Positions 17,351 to 24,420 of a DNA stretch of 64,000 nucleotides are shown one piece after another (the stretch's first letter is position 1; the number at the start of each line of letters is the position of its first letter). The DNA is from JBELMB01 sp042088665 (GTDB lineage Bacteria; Pseudomonadota; Alphaproteobacteria; Rhodobacterales; Rhodobacteraceae): contig JBELMB010000001.1 of the NCBI GenBank assembly GCA_042088665.1, positions 1 to 64,000 on the forward strand, in the 5' to 3' direction. Both the position numbers and the translations under genes were made by a program. Under the pieces are notes generated by a model. It was not told the DNA's origin. It ran no database searches and saw only the letters and a list, made by a program, of their open reading frames with translations.

Positions 17351-17995
17351 ATGCCGCATGACAGCCACGACGACTTCAAGACCGAACCGGTCCCGGGCTT
17401 GCCGGAACTGCCCCCGGAAGGGGAGCGGATCCTGTGGCAGGGGCGACCGAACTGGTGGGCCCTGACAAAGCGCGCCACGGCCTTCTGGTGGGTGATGGGG
17501 TATTTCGCCTTTCTCGCCGCATGGCGGTTTGTTGCCGTCGTCGATCTCGTGCCGCTTGGACAGGCCTTGGCCCTGACCGCACCCTTCTTGATCCTTGCCG
17601 GTCTGGTGGCTGCCCTGCTGGGTCTGACCACTGTCATCCAGGCCCGCGCGACGATGTATACGGTGACCAACCGGCGCGTGGTGCTGCGCGTGGGTGCTGC
17701 GCTGACCGTGACGCTGAACCTGCCCTATACCAAGATCGCCTCCGCCGAACTGGACCTGCGCAGCGACGGCACTGGCACGATCGCCTTCAACACGATTGGT
17801 GACGTGCGCCTCGCTTATCTGGTGCTCTGGCCCCATGTGCGGCCTTGGCGCTTTCCGGCGCAGCCCGCGCTGCGCTGCATCGATGACGCGCAAGACATTG
17901 CCAACCTGCTGATGGTCAACGCCAAGGCCCGCCAGACCGAAGCAAGTTCGGCGCAGATGGACGATGGCATGGCCATGCCGGTTGCGGCGGAGTAA
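17351..17995 (+). CDS. puhB: Photosynthetic complex assembly protein PuhB
   Basis: A 214-residue membrane protein. A short cytoplasmic N-terminus ends in EGERILWQGRPNWW, which resembles the start of bacterial PH-like (YdbS-type) domains. Two transmembrane segments follow (about residues 43-60 and 70-92), then a PH-like region containing YTVTNRRVVLRVG. PuhB assists reaction-centre assembly in Rhodobacter. GGAGGACCACC precedes the ATG. It is followed five bases later by puhC. Confidence 0.92.
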   Translation: MPHDSHDDFKTEPVPGLPELPPEGERILWQGRPNWWALTKRATAFWWVMGYFAFLAAWRFVAVVDLVPLGQALALTAPFLILAGLVAALLGLTTVIQARATMYTVTNRRVVLRVGAALTVTLNLPYTKIASAELDLRSDGTGTIAFNTIGDVRLAYLVLWPHVRPWRFPAQPALRCIDDAQDIANLLMVNAKARQTEASSAQMDDGMAMPVAAE

Positions 17996-18000
17996 GACGG

Positions 18001-18462
18001 ATGGCTGACCAACCCCGCGTATACGCAACCGAAGATCGCATGGTTCCCGTCGCCATGGTGCGCGCGCTCTTTGCGCTCGTGCTGCTGGTGCTGGCCATGG
18101 TGAGCTATTCCGTCCTGTCGGGACGCCCGCTGGAAAGCACGCCGCCGGTCTCGCCGGTCAAGAGAGAGGCCCTGTTCTATCTCGGATCGGACATGTCGGG
18201 CGCGGTGACCGTGCTGGACGCCAACGGCACGCTTGTTGCCGATCTGTCGCCCGATGACGGCGGGTTCATTTCCGGTGTGCACCGGGTGATACTGTTCGAA
18301 CGCCGCAAGGTCGGGCACGCGCCTGACGGGCCGGTGCTGGTTCAAGCTTATGAAAACGGCCGTATGGCCATTCTGGACCCCACTACGGGGTGGCGCGCCG
18401 ACCTGATGGGGTTCGGCGCCGACAACGCGGCTGCTTTCGCCAAGCTTCTGGCCGCACAATAG
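18001..18462 (+). CDS. puhC: Photosynthetic complex assembly protein PuhC
   Basis: A 153-residue protein with one transmembrane helix (about residues 19-40) and a periplasmic domain of about 110 residues. In Rhodobacter, PuhC helps build or organise the RC-LH1 complex. The conserved pattern around LDPTTGWRADLMGFGADNAAAF near the C-terminus fits the family. It lies five bases after puhB and 16 bases before bciE. Confidence 0.88.
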   Translation: MADQPRVYATEDRMVPVAMVRALFALVLLVLAMVSYSVLSGRPLESTPPVSPVKREALFYLGSDMSGAVTVLDANGTLVADLSPDDGGFISGVHRVILFERRKVGHAPDGPVLVQAYENGRMAILDPTTGWRADLMGFGADNAAAFAKLLAAQ

Positions 18463-18478
18463 TCTGAGGGAGACGACC

Positions 18479-18775
18479 ATGGGACTACTGACGAGAGAGG
18501 TTGAGCGGGCACCCTGCACCGTGGAAATCAGCCACAAGTTCGAAAGCCTGCACGCGCATGTGCGATTCAACAACGGCGCCGTGATCCATCCCGGTGACGA
18601 GGTGCAGGTCAAAGGCCCCGAGATCATGGCGCCGTTTGGCGAGATCGTGACCGAAGACCGCGAGGCGGTGATCATCCGCGCCAGCCAGTTGGAACGCCTC
18701 TGGACCCGGCTGACCGGGGACCTTGAGGTCATGGAACTGTGTGAATTTTCCTTCTCCGAGGAGGTCAAGCTATGA
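18479..18775 (+). CDS. bciE: BciE-like subunit of the alphaproteobacterial oxidative cyclase
   Basis: A soluble 98-residue protein directly upstream of, and overlapping (ATGA), acsF. In alphaproteobacterial phototrophs a small protein at this position, BciE, is required with AcsF for the O2-dependent Mg-protoporphyrin monomethyl ester cyclase. Assignment rests mainly on position, size and the conserved N-terminus (CTVEISHKFESLHAHVRFNN). No cofactor motif is visible. GGGAG lies eight bases before the ATG. Confidence 0.8.
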   Translation: MGLLTREVERAPCTVEISHKFESLHAHVRFNNGAVIHPGDEVQVKGPEIMAPFGEIVTEDREAVIIRASQLERLWTRLTGDLEVMELCEFSFSEEVKL

Positions 18776-19905
18776 ACATGCAAAACGCCCCGGCGACCCA
18801 TACCGCCGATGCCAGCACCGCCGAGGAAAGCATCGCGATCCAAGAAGCGCAGGCGAAGTTCGACAGCAATGACGCCACCGAAGTGGCCATGCAGAACACC
18901 TTGCTGACGCCGCGCTTCTACACCACCGATTTCGATGAGATGGACGCGATCAACGTCGATGGCATTCGCGAGGAATGGGACGCGCTGATCGCGCAGATGG
19001 TGTCTGATCCGAACAAGGGTCATTTCAAGAAGAACGACGACTGGGACACCGTCGATTGGGACGGAATGGAGCCGCAGCTGAAGAAGGAATTCATCGACTT
19101 TCTGATTTCCTCCTGTACGGCAGAGTTTTCCGGCTGTGTGCTTTACAAGGAAATGAAGCGGCGCGGGTCCAACAAGGACATCACGCAGCTGTTCCAGCTG
19201 ATGGCACGGGACGAGGCGCGGCACGCGGGCTTTATCAACGATGCCCTGCGCGAAGCGGGCGTCGCGGTGAACCTCGGGTTTCTGACCCAGAAGAAGAAGT
19301 ACACCTACTTCCGGCCCAAGTTCATCTATTACGCGACCTATCTGTCCGAAAAGATCGGTTACGCGCGTTACATCACGATCTTTCGCCACCTGCAGGCCAA
19401 CCCGCAGTACCGCTTTCACCCGATCTTCAAGTGGTTCGAGGAGTGGTGCAATGACGAGTTCAGCCATGGCGAGGCCTTTGCCCTGCTGATGAAGACGGAT
19501 CCAAAGCTCACGTCCGGCGGCAATGTCTGGTGGATCAAGTTCTTCCTGACCGCGGTCTACGCCACCATGTATATCCGCGATCATCAGCGCCCGGCCTTCC
19601 ACAAGGCGCTGGGCGTTGACCCGGACTGGTATGCCCATGAGGTCTATACCAAGACCTCGAAGCTGACGGAGCAGATCTTTCCAATCACTCTGGACATCGA
19701 GCACCCGCGTTGGCAGCGCAATCTGGAGCGGCTTTACAAGGCCAATGTCCAGATCGCGGAGGGCACCGAGGCCGGCGGTGCCGGTGGCTTTGTGAAGCGT
19801 ATGGCGGGCAGTGCAAAGGCGGGTCTGGCCTTTGTCTCCCTGTTTACGATTCCTTCGAAAAAGCATCGCGTGCCGGCGGTGACCCGTCTGGAACCGAGCT
19901 ACTGA
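18772..19905 (+). CDS. acsF: Aerobic Mg-protoporphyrin IX monomethyl ester oxidative cyclase
   Basis: A 377-residue diiron enzyme that forms the isocyclic ring E using O2, giving divinyl protochlorophyllide. Diiron ligands are visible in TAEFSGCVLYKEM (E118 region) and RDEARHAGF (E148, H151), with a second pair in EEWCNDEFSHGE. The N-terminal 40 residues are variable. The start overlaps bciE. No anaerobic cyclase gene (bchE) occurs in the window, consistent with an obligately aerobic route, though it could be encoded elsewhere. Confidence 0.96.
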   Translation: MNMQNAPATHTADASTAEESIAIQEAQAKFDSNDATEVAMQNTLLTPRFYTTDFDEMDAINVDGIREEWDALIAQMVSDPNKGHFKKNDDWDTVDWDGMEPQLKKEFIDFLISSCTAEFSGCVLYKEMKRRGSNKDITQLFQLMARDEARHAGFINDALREAGVAVNLGFLTQKKKYTYFRPKFIYYATYLSEKIGYARYITIFRHLQANPQYRFHPIFKWFEEWCNDEFSHGEAFALLMKTDPKLTSGGNVWWIKFFLTAVYATMYIRDHQRPAFHKALGVDPDWYAHEVYTKTSKLTEQIFPITLDIEHPRWQRNLERLYKANVQIAEGTEAGGAGGFVKRMAGSAKAGLAFVSLFTIPSKKHRVPAVTRLEPSY

Positions 19906-19914
19906 CCAAGGGTG

Positions 19915-19934
19915 TCGGCACCCTGTGGTGCCGA
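19915..19934 (+). other. Hairpin downstream of acsF
   Basis: TCGGCACC-CTGT-GGTGCCGA is a perfect eight-base-pair stem nine bases after the acsF stop, with no T-run. It probably marks an mRNA-processing or stabilising structure in the 141-base spacer before puhE. Confidence 0.5.
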
Positions 19935-20012
19935 TCCCTGCGGGGGGACAGTGCGCGTATGGCGCGATGCACCCCACCCCCCGCACAAGCGCACCTTGCG
20001 GTGCAGAAGATT

Positions 20013-20033
20013 GAGTATTTTAGAAACAGAGAA
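20013..20033 (+). repeat. Palindromic element, core-only copy 5
   Basis: GAGTATTTTAGAAACAGAG(AA) ends 13 bases before the GTG chosen for puhE. Its AGAGAAGG end is the only Shine-Dalgarno-like sequence available to that gene. Confidence 0.75.
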
Positions 20034-20046
20034 GGCCTGGAAACCC

Positions 20047-20859
20047 GTGTTCGCTGACCCTTGGATCGCCGCCCTGTCGGCCCTGTTTCTCTGGTGGTTC
20101 TCCACCGGGGTGATCCTGCTGGTCGTGCGGGTGGCGGATCGGTTGGGGCGCGGGGTGTCACGTTGGGTGACGCTTTTGGGTTTGCCGATGTTGCCGGTTG
20201 GCGCGTGGTTGTATGTCACGACCCTGAACAGTGGGGCGCTGGCCGATGCCTACGGGGCTTTCATTGCGGCGTTGCTGATCTGGGGCTGGATCGAACTGGC
20301 CTTCCTGACCGGTGTCGTGACCGGGCCTGTGCAACGCCCCTGCCCGGAGGATCTGCCGGAGTGGGAGCGTTTCATACGCGCCTTTGGCACCGTCGCCTAC
20401 CACGAGATGGCGCTTCTGGCGGTTGTCGTGGGCATGGGTGTTCTGGGCTGGGGCGCCGAGAACGTGGTTGGATTGTGGACCTTTGGGGTGCTCTATTTCG
20501 CGCGGATCTCGGCCAAGTTGAACCTCTACATGGGGGTGCCGCGGATCAACACGGAGTTCATCCCCTCGGCCCTGTCCCATTTGCCGAGCCATTTTCGGAT
20601 CCGTTCGCTGAACTGGCTCTTTCCCCTGTCCGTCAGCGCCCTGGCCTTTGCCGTGGCCTGCTGGATGGAACGTTTCTGGGTGGCTGACACCCTTGGCGCG
20701 CAGGCGGGTTTTGCCCTTCTGACGGCCATCACCGCGCTGGCGCTGGTAGAGCACTGGCTCATGGTCCTGCCTTTGCCGGACGCAAAACTCTGGCGCTGGA
20801 TGCTGCCCGCGCCGACATCACTTAACGAAAAGACTTCGGAGGGACCCCATGGATTTTGA
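20047..20859 (+). CDS. puhE: Photosynthetic complex assembly protein PuhE
   Basis: A membrane protein of about 270 residues with six or seven hydrophobic helices. The N-terminus (LSALFLWWFSTGVILLV) and a conserved RISAKLNLYMGVPRINTEF segment match the PuhE family, thought to affect assembly of photosynthetic complexes or bacteriochlorophyll supply. The open frame extends back to 19912, but the first 45 residues look like translated spacer, including repeat copy 5, so GTG at 20047 is preferred. It overlaps hemA by 11 bases. Confidence 0.87.
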   Translation: MFADPWIAALSALFLWWFSTGVILLVVRVADRLGRGVSRWVTLLGLPMLPVGAWLYVTTLNSGALADAYGAFIAALLIWGWIELAFLTGVVTGPVQRPCPEDLPEWERFIRAFGTVAYHEMALLAVVVGMGVLGWGAENVVGLWTFGVLYFARISAKLNLYMGVPRINTEFIPSALSHLPSHFRIRSLNWLFPLSVSALAFAVACWMERFWVADTLGAQAGFALLTAITALALVEHWLMVLPLPDAKLWRWMLPAPTSLNEKTSEGPHGF

Positions 20860-22063
20860 CGCCATGTTCGCCGCTCAGCTCAAATCGCTCAAAGAGGAGG
20901 GCAACTATCGCATCTTCGCCGAGCTAGAACGCGAGTGCGGAACCTTTCCAAGGGCCAAGTGCCACGATACGGACAGCCCTGACCATGTCACGGTCTGGTG
21001 TTCCAACGACTACCTCGGGATGGGGCAGAGCGAGAAGGTCCGCACCCGGATGAAGGACGTGGTTGACAGCTGCGGCACCGGGGCTGGCGGCACGCGCAAC
21101 ATCTCTGGCACAGCGGCGCATCACGTGGCGCTGGAGCATGAGCTGGCTGATCTGCATGGCAAGGAGGCGGCGCTGCTGTTCACCTCGGGCTATGTGTCGA
21201 ACTGGGCGGCGTTGAGCACCCTGGGATCCCGGCTACCCGATTGCGTGATCGTTTCGGACGAGCTCAACCATGCCTCGATGATCGAAGGGATGCGCCACAG
21301 CCGCGCCCGCAAGGCGATCTGGAAGCACAACGATCCAGAGGATCTGGACCGCAAGCTGACAGCGCTGCCGGCCAATGCGCCCAAGATTGTCGCCTTTGAA
21401 TCGGTCTATTCGATGGATGGCGACATCTGTCCGATGGACGAGATCATCGAAGTGGCGGAAAAGCACGGCGCGATGACCTATCTCGACGAGGTGCACGCGG
21501 TGGGCCTGTACGGACCGCGCGGCGGTGGCGTGTCGGAAGAGCGCGGGCTGGCGCATCGGATCGACCTGATCGAAGGCACATTGGGCAAGGCCTATGGCTG
21601 CATGGGTGGCTACATCACGGGCAGCCATGCGCTGTGCGATTTCGTGCGGTCCTTTGCCTCCGGGTTCATCTTTACCACGGCATTGCCCCCGGCAGTGGCC
21701 GCGGCGGCGCAGACCTCTATTGCGCATCTCAAGCAGTCGGATGTCGAGCGTCAGCAACAGCGTCAGCAGGTTGCCCGCCTGAGAGCGGAGCTGGACAAGC
21801 GCGGCATCCCGCATATGGACAACGAAAGCCATATCATCCCGGTGATGATCAAGGATCCGGTAAAGTGCCGGATGCTGTCGGACATCCTGATGCGCGACTG
21901 GGGCATCTACGTGCAGCCGATCAACTATCCGACCGTGCCCAAGGGGACAGAGCGCCTGCGCTTTACCCCCGGACCGCTGCACAGCGATGCGGACATCATG
22001 CATCTGGTCGAGGCGCTGACCGTGTTGTGGAAGCAATGCGCAATTGCCCACGCCGTGGCCTGA
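20849..22063 (+). CDS. hemA: 5-aminolevulinate synthase
   Basis: A 404-residue PLP enzyme that condenses glycine and succinyl-CoA to 5-aminolevulinate, the first step of tetrapyrrole synthesis. The PLP lysine is K247 in GTLGKAYG, and the conserved GTGAGGTRNISG and YLDEVHAVGLYG segments are present. GGAGGG precedes the ATG. It is the last gene of the bchF - hemA run, placing the entry step under the same control. A weak terminator-like hairpin follows at 22175. Confidence 0.97.
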   Translation: MDFDAMFAAQLKSLKEEGNYRIFAELERECGTFPRAKCHDTDSPDHVTVWCSNDYLGMGQSEKVRTRMKDVVDSCGTGAGGTRNISGTAAHHVALEHELADLHGKEAALLFTSGYVSNWAALSTLGSRLPDCVIVSDELNHASMIEGMRHSRARKAIWKHNDPEDLDRKLTALPANAPKIVAFESVYSMDGDICPMDEIIEVAEKHGAMTYLDEVHAVGLYGPRGGGVSEERGLAHRIDLIEGTLGKAYGCMGGYITGSHALCDFVRSFASGFIFTTALPPAVAAAAQTSIAHLKQSDVERQQQRQQVARLRAELDKRGIPHMDNESHIIPVMIKDPVKCRMLSDILMRDWGIYVQPINYPTVPKGTERLRFTPGPLHSDADIMHLVEALTVLWKQCAIAHAVA

Positions 22064-22174
22064 TCGGGATCGGGCGTCAAAGAACCGGGTGACCGCGCAT
22101 GATCTCTTGCGCGGCACCGGCCTGTCCTTTTCCATTCGCGGGGGTGAGTGGCTGAAGGTGTTTCAAGAGTGGTC

Positions 22175-22209
22175 AAGGCCCGTGGCACATCCGTGTCTCG
22201 GGTCTTTTT
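22175..22209 (+). terminator. Probable terminator of the hemA operon
   Basis: An imperfect stem (GGCCCGTGGCAC opposite GTGTCTCGGGTC) followed by CTTTTTC lies about 110 bases after the hemA stop. The rest of the 181-base spacer up to the convergent amine oxidase gene shows no gene. Confidence 0.5.
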
Positions 22210-22244
22210 CATGTCATGCGCGATCTTTGGGCCAGCAGGTCCAG

Positions 22245-23462
22245 CTAGTCGGGATAGGCGCGCGCCAGCGTTTGAGCCGCGCGCGACAACACGTCGGCAT
22301 CCGTCAGGGTCGCCAGATCATGCGCTGCGGGGCCGCCATTGAGACCCAACAGGACCGGCGCGCCCAGATATCCGGACAGGTTCATCCATTGGTTGAACTG
22401 CCCCGGCGGCAGCCCATTTTCCGGCGTCACGATCCAGGTCACGTCCTGATCCCAGAAGACGTCGTCAAACAGCAGGTAAAGCTTGTCCAACAGACCAAAG
22501 CCCAGCCGATCAATGGCGGATTGCACGTCGCTTGGCAGCGGTGGATCAAAAGAGATGCCACCGGCCTTCAGCACACCCAGAGGCACCGTCACGATCACGG
22601 CGTCAAACCGGGTCTCTGTGCCATCGCGTGCCGTAAGCCAGATATGGTCGTCAAAGCTGGCGACCCGCAGGATTTCCTGCCCAAGGCGCAATGGCAGATC
22701 GGTGTCGAAACTGGACAGGACCCGGGAATACCCATCGGGAAAGATCAGTTGCGCGCCGTCGTAATCGTTGTCCCAGAGGTAAGCACCAGGATTCAGATCG
22801 CTCCAGGCAGCGCCTGCGGTGTGATGGATGGTGGTGATTTCATCTACCCAATCGGGCGACTCTTCGTCGCGCATAAGCCGCCCATCACCGCCGCGGGTCT
22901 TGTAGAGGGTGTCGGTTGCAACGGTTCGCAGCCCCAGATCGCTTGCGATCTCGGCCACCGGGTTGTCGTCATCGCCGTGGATCCAGCTGGCGCCCAGATC
23001 CAGCGGCAGACCAAGGCTGTGATCGGTCCTGAGCCGACCACCGATTCGGGGGCGTGCCTCGAATACCGTCACATCATAGTCATTGTCCCACAGGTCTTGT
23101 GCGGCGCTCAGGCCGCTGACGCCCGCACCGATCACGGCAACATGGTCGGCGCGTGTCTGCATAAGGGCCTCTGCAGCGATCCAGCCGGATTCCATCGCCG
23201 CATGCACGGTGGAGGTGTATTCTGGATGCGCAGCTTCTCCCGCGAAAAAGAGCCGTGGCCCGATCGGCTGCGCCAGCCGGGCCGAATCACGGCGACGCGC
23301 GCCTTTGGCGATGTAGGAATAGGCCCCCCGCGCAAAGGGATCGCGAGACCAATTTGTGCGCAGATACCCTTTGGGGGTGCGGCCCGCCTGGGACCATGCC
23401 CCTTCGGGTGGCATCGCGAAAAGCGTGGCAGACGCGCCAAGCAGGAGTGAGCGACGTTGCAT
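22245..23462 (-). CDS. Exported flavin amine oxidase with circularly permuted domains
   Basis: A 405-residue protein. Residues 1-26 resemble a signal peptide, with RRSLLLGA suggesting Tat export, sensible for a cofactor-loaded flavoprotein. Residues 29-103 carry what is normally the C-terminal end of FAD amine oxidases (GYLRTNW, DPFARGAYSYI, RLFFAGEAAHPEYTSTVHAA). Residues 107 to the end carry the normal N-terminal part: the GAGVSG dinucleotide motif at 112-117, the glutamate/arginine FAD region FEARPRIGGRL, and the substrate domain ending LARAYPD. The order is therefore permuted. Substrate is unknown. It lies between hemA and bchO, on the opposite strand to hemA; no link to photosynthesis is shown. 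Confidence 0.8.
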   Translation of the reverse strand: MQRRSLLLGASATLFAMPPEGAWSQAGRTPKGYLRTNWSRDPFARGAYSYIAKGARRRDSARLAQPIGPRLFFAGEAAHPEYTSTVHAAMESGWIAAEALMQTRADHVAVIGAGVSGLSAAQDLWDNDYDVTVFEARPRIGGRLRTDHSLGLPLDLGASWIHGDDDNPVAEIASDLGLRTVATDTLYKTRGGDGRLMRDEESPDWVDEITTIHHTAGAAWSDLNPGAYLWDNDYDGAQLIFPDGYSRVLSSFDTDLPLRLGQEILRVASFDDHIWLTARDGTETRFDAVIVTVPLGVLKAGGISFDPPLPSDVQSAIDRLGFGLLDKLYLLFDDVFWDQDVTWIVTPENGLPPGQFNQWMNLSGYLGAPVLLGLNGGPAAHDLATLTDADVLSRAAQTLARAYPD

Positions 23463-23516
23463 GGGCGGTCCCGGTCTGGTTGGTTGCGTGACCTTGCCAG
23501 AGGGGCCCGCACCCTG

Positions 23517-24416
23517 TCAAACGCGCGCCGCGGCCGGTGTCTGGCTGTCGAGAAAGGACAGGATCGTGTCGGCTACGCGATCCGGTGCTTCCTCATGGGC
23601 GAGGTGACCAAGCTCGTCGAGGTGGATCACCTCTGCATGCGGCAACTGTCGTGCGGCATCCTCTGCGACCGAGGGGGCAACGGCGCCATCCTTTGTCCCG
23701 GTGATGAACAGCACCGCGCCATTGATGGTGGGCAAGTCTCGCAGCAAAGGACCGAGGTTCCAGCGTGCCATCATTTGCAACGTGCCGCTCACATGGGCCC
23801 GGTCGGCCAACAGCCGCGCATAGAGCACATAGCCCGCCTGATCGAGAGTCGATCCGGTGCCTTCGATCAGGCGACGTGCCTTTTGTGGCGCGGCGCCCAG
23901 AGTGACCAGCCCGGGGACCAACGGATTGAAGGCCAGCAGTTTCGCCATGAAGGGGAACAGCCAGCCGGCCACCCCGTCAAACGGGGCGAGGGCTGCGTTG
24001 ATGCCGACCACCTCAGGCGGCTGTCCATTGCGCCCGGCGAGATCCTGCGAGAGGCGCAGGGCCACGGCAGCGCCAGCGGAATGCGCGATGATTGCACGGG
24101 GCTGCCATCCCTGATGCGCGATCAGGGCGGCAACATCGGTTGCCATGGCTTCGACGCCGCAGCGCGCACCGCCGGGCGAGCGGGTATAGCCATGGCCGGG
24201 CAGGTCGATCATGTGCACCTCGTGGTGCTCTGCCAGCAGAGGGGCCAGCCCGCGCCAGCTGTGCGTCGCACCACCTGCACCATGAAGCATCAGGATCTCG
24301 CCACCGGATGGATCATCAGGTGCGGTCAGGGTCTGGACGTGCCAGCGGTGCGGCGGGCAAAGCACCTTTGCGGACCGGGCGGCAAAGGGCCAATCTGCGG
24401 GAGGCGGCCATTGCAT
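23517..24416 (-). CDS. bchO: BchO, alpha/beta hydrolase linked to Mg chelatase
   Basis: A 299-residue alpha/beta hydrolase. The oxyanion-side motif LHGAGGATHSW is near residue 44, the nucleophile elbow AHSAGAAVAL puts Ser at 113, an acid lies in ITGTKDGAVAP, and a histidine in ELGHLAHEE. BchO proteins are encoded with bchI and bchD and are assumed to aid Mg chelation or release of the product, but the reaction is not established. It is last in crtA - bchI - bchD - bchO, four bases after bchD. Confidence 0.9.
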   Translation of the reverse strand: MQWPPPADWPFAARSAKVLCPPHRWHVQTLTAPDDPSGGEILMLHGAGGATHSWRGLAPLLAEHHEVHMIDLPGHGYTRSPGGARCGVEAMATDVAALIAHQGWQPRAIIAHSAGAAVALRLSQDLAGRNGQPPEVVGINAALAPFDGVAGWLFPFMAKLLAFNPLVPGLVTLGAAPQKARRLIEGTGSTLDQAGYVLYARLLADRAHVSGTLQMMARWNLGPLLRDLPTINGAVLFITGTKDGAVAPSVAEDAARQLPHAEVIHLDELGHLAHEEAPDRVADTILSFLDSQTPAAARV

Positions 24417-24420
24417 CGCG

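Noticed and set aside
17815..19986. A 723-codon open frame on the minus strand opposite puhB-puhC-bciE-acsF
   Set aside because: It mirrors well-identified plus-strand genes, has no recognisable domains, and arises from high G+C codon bias.
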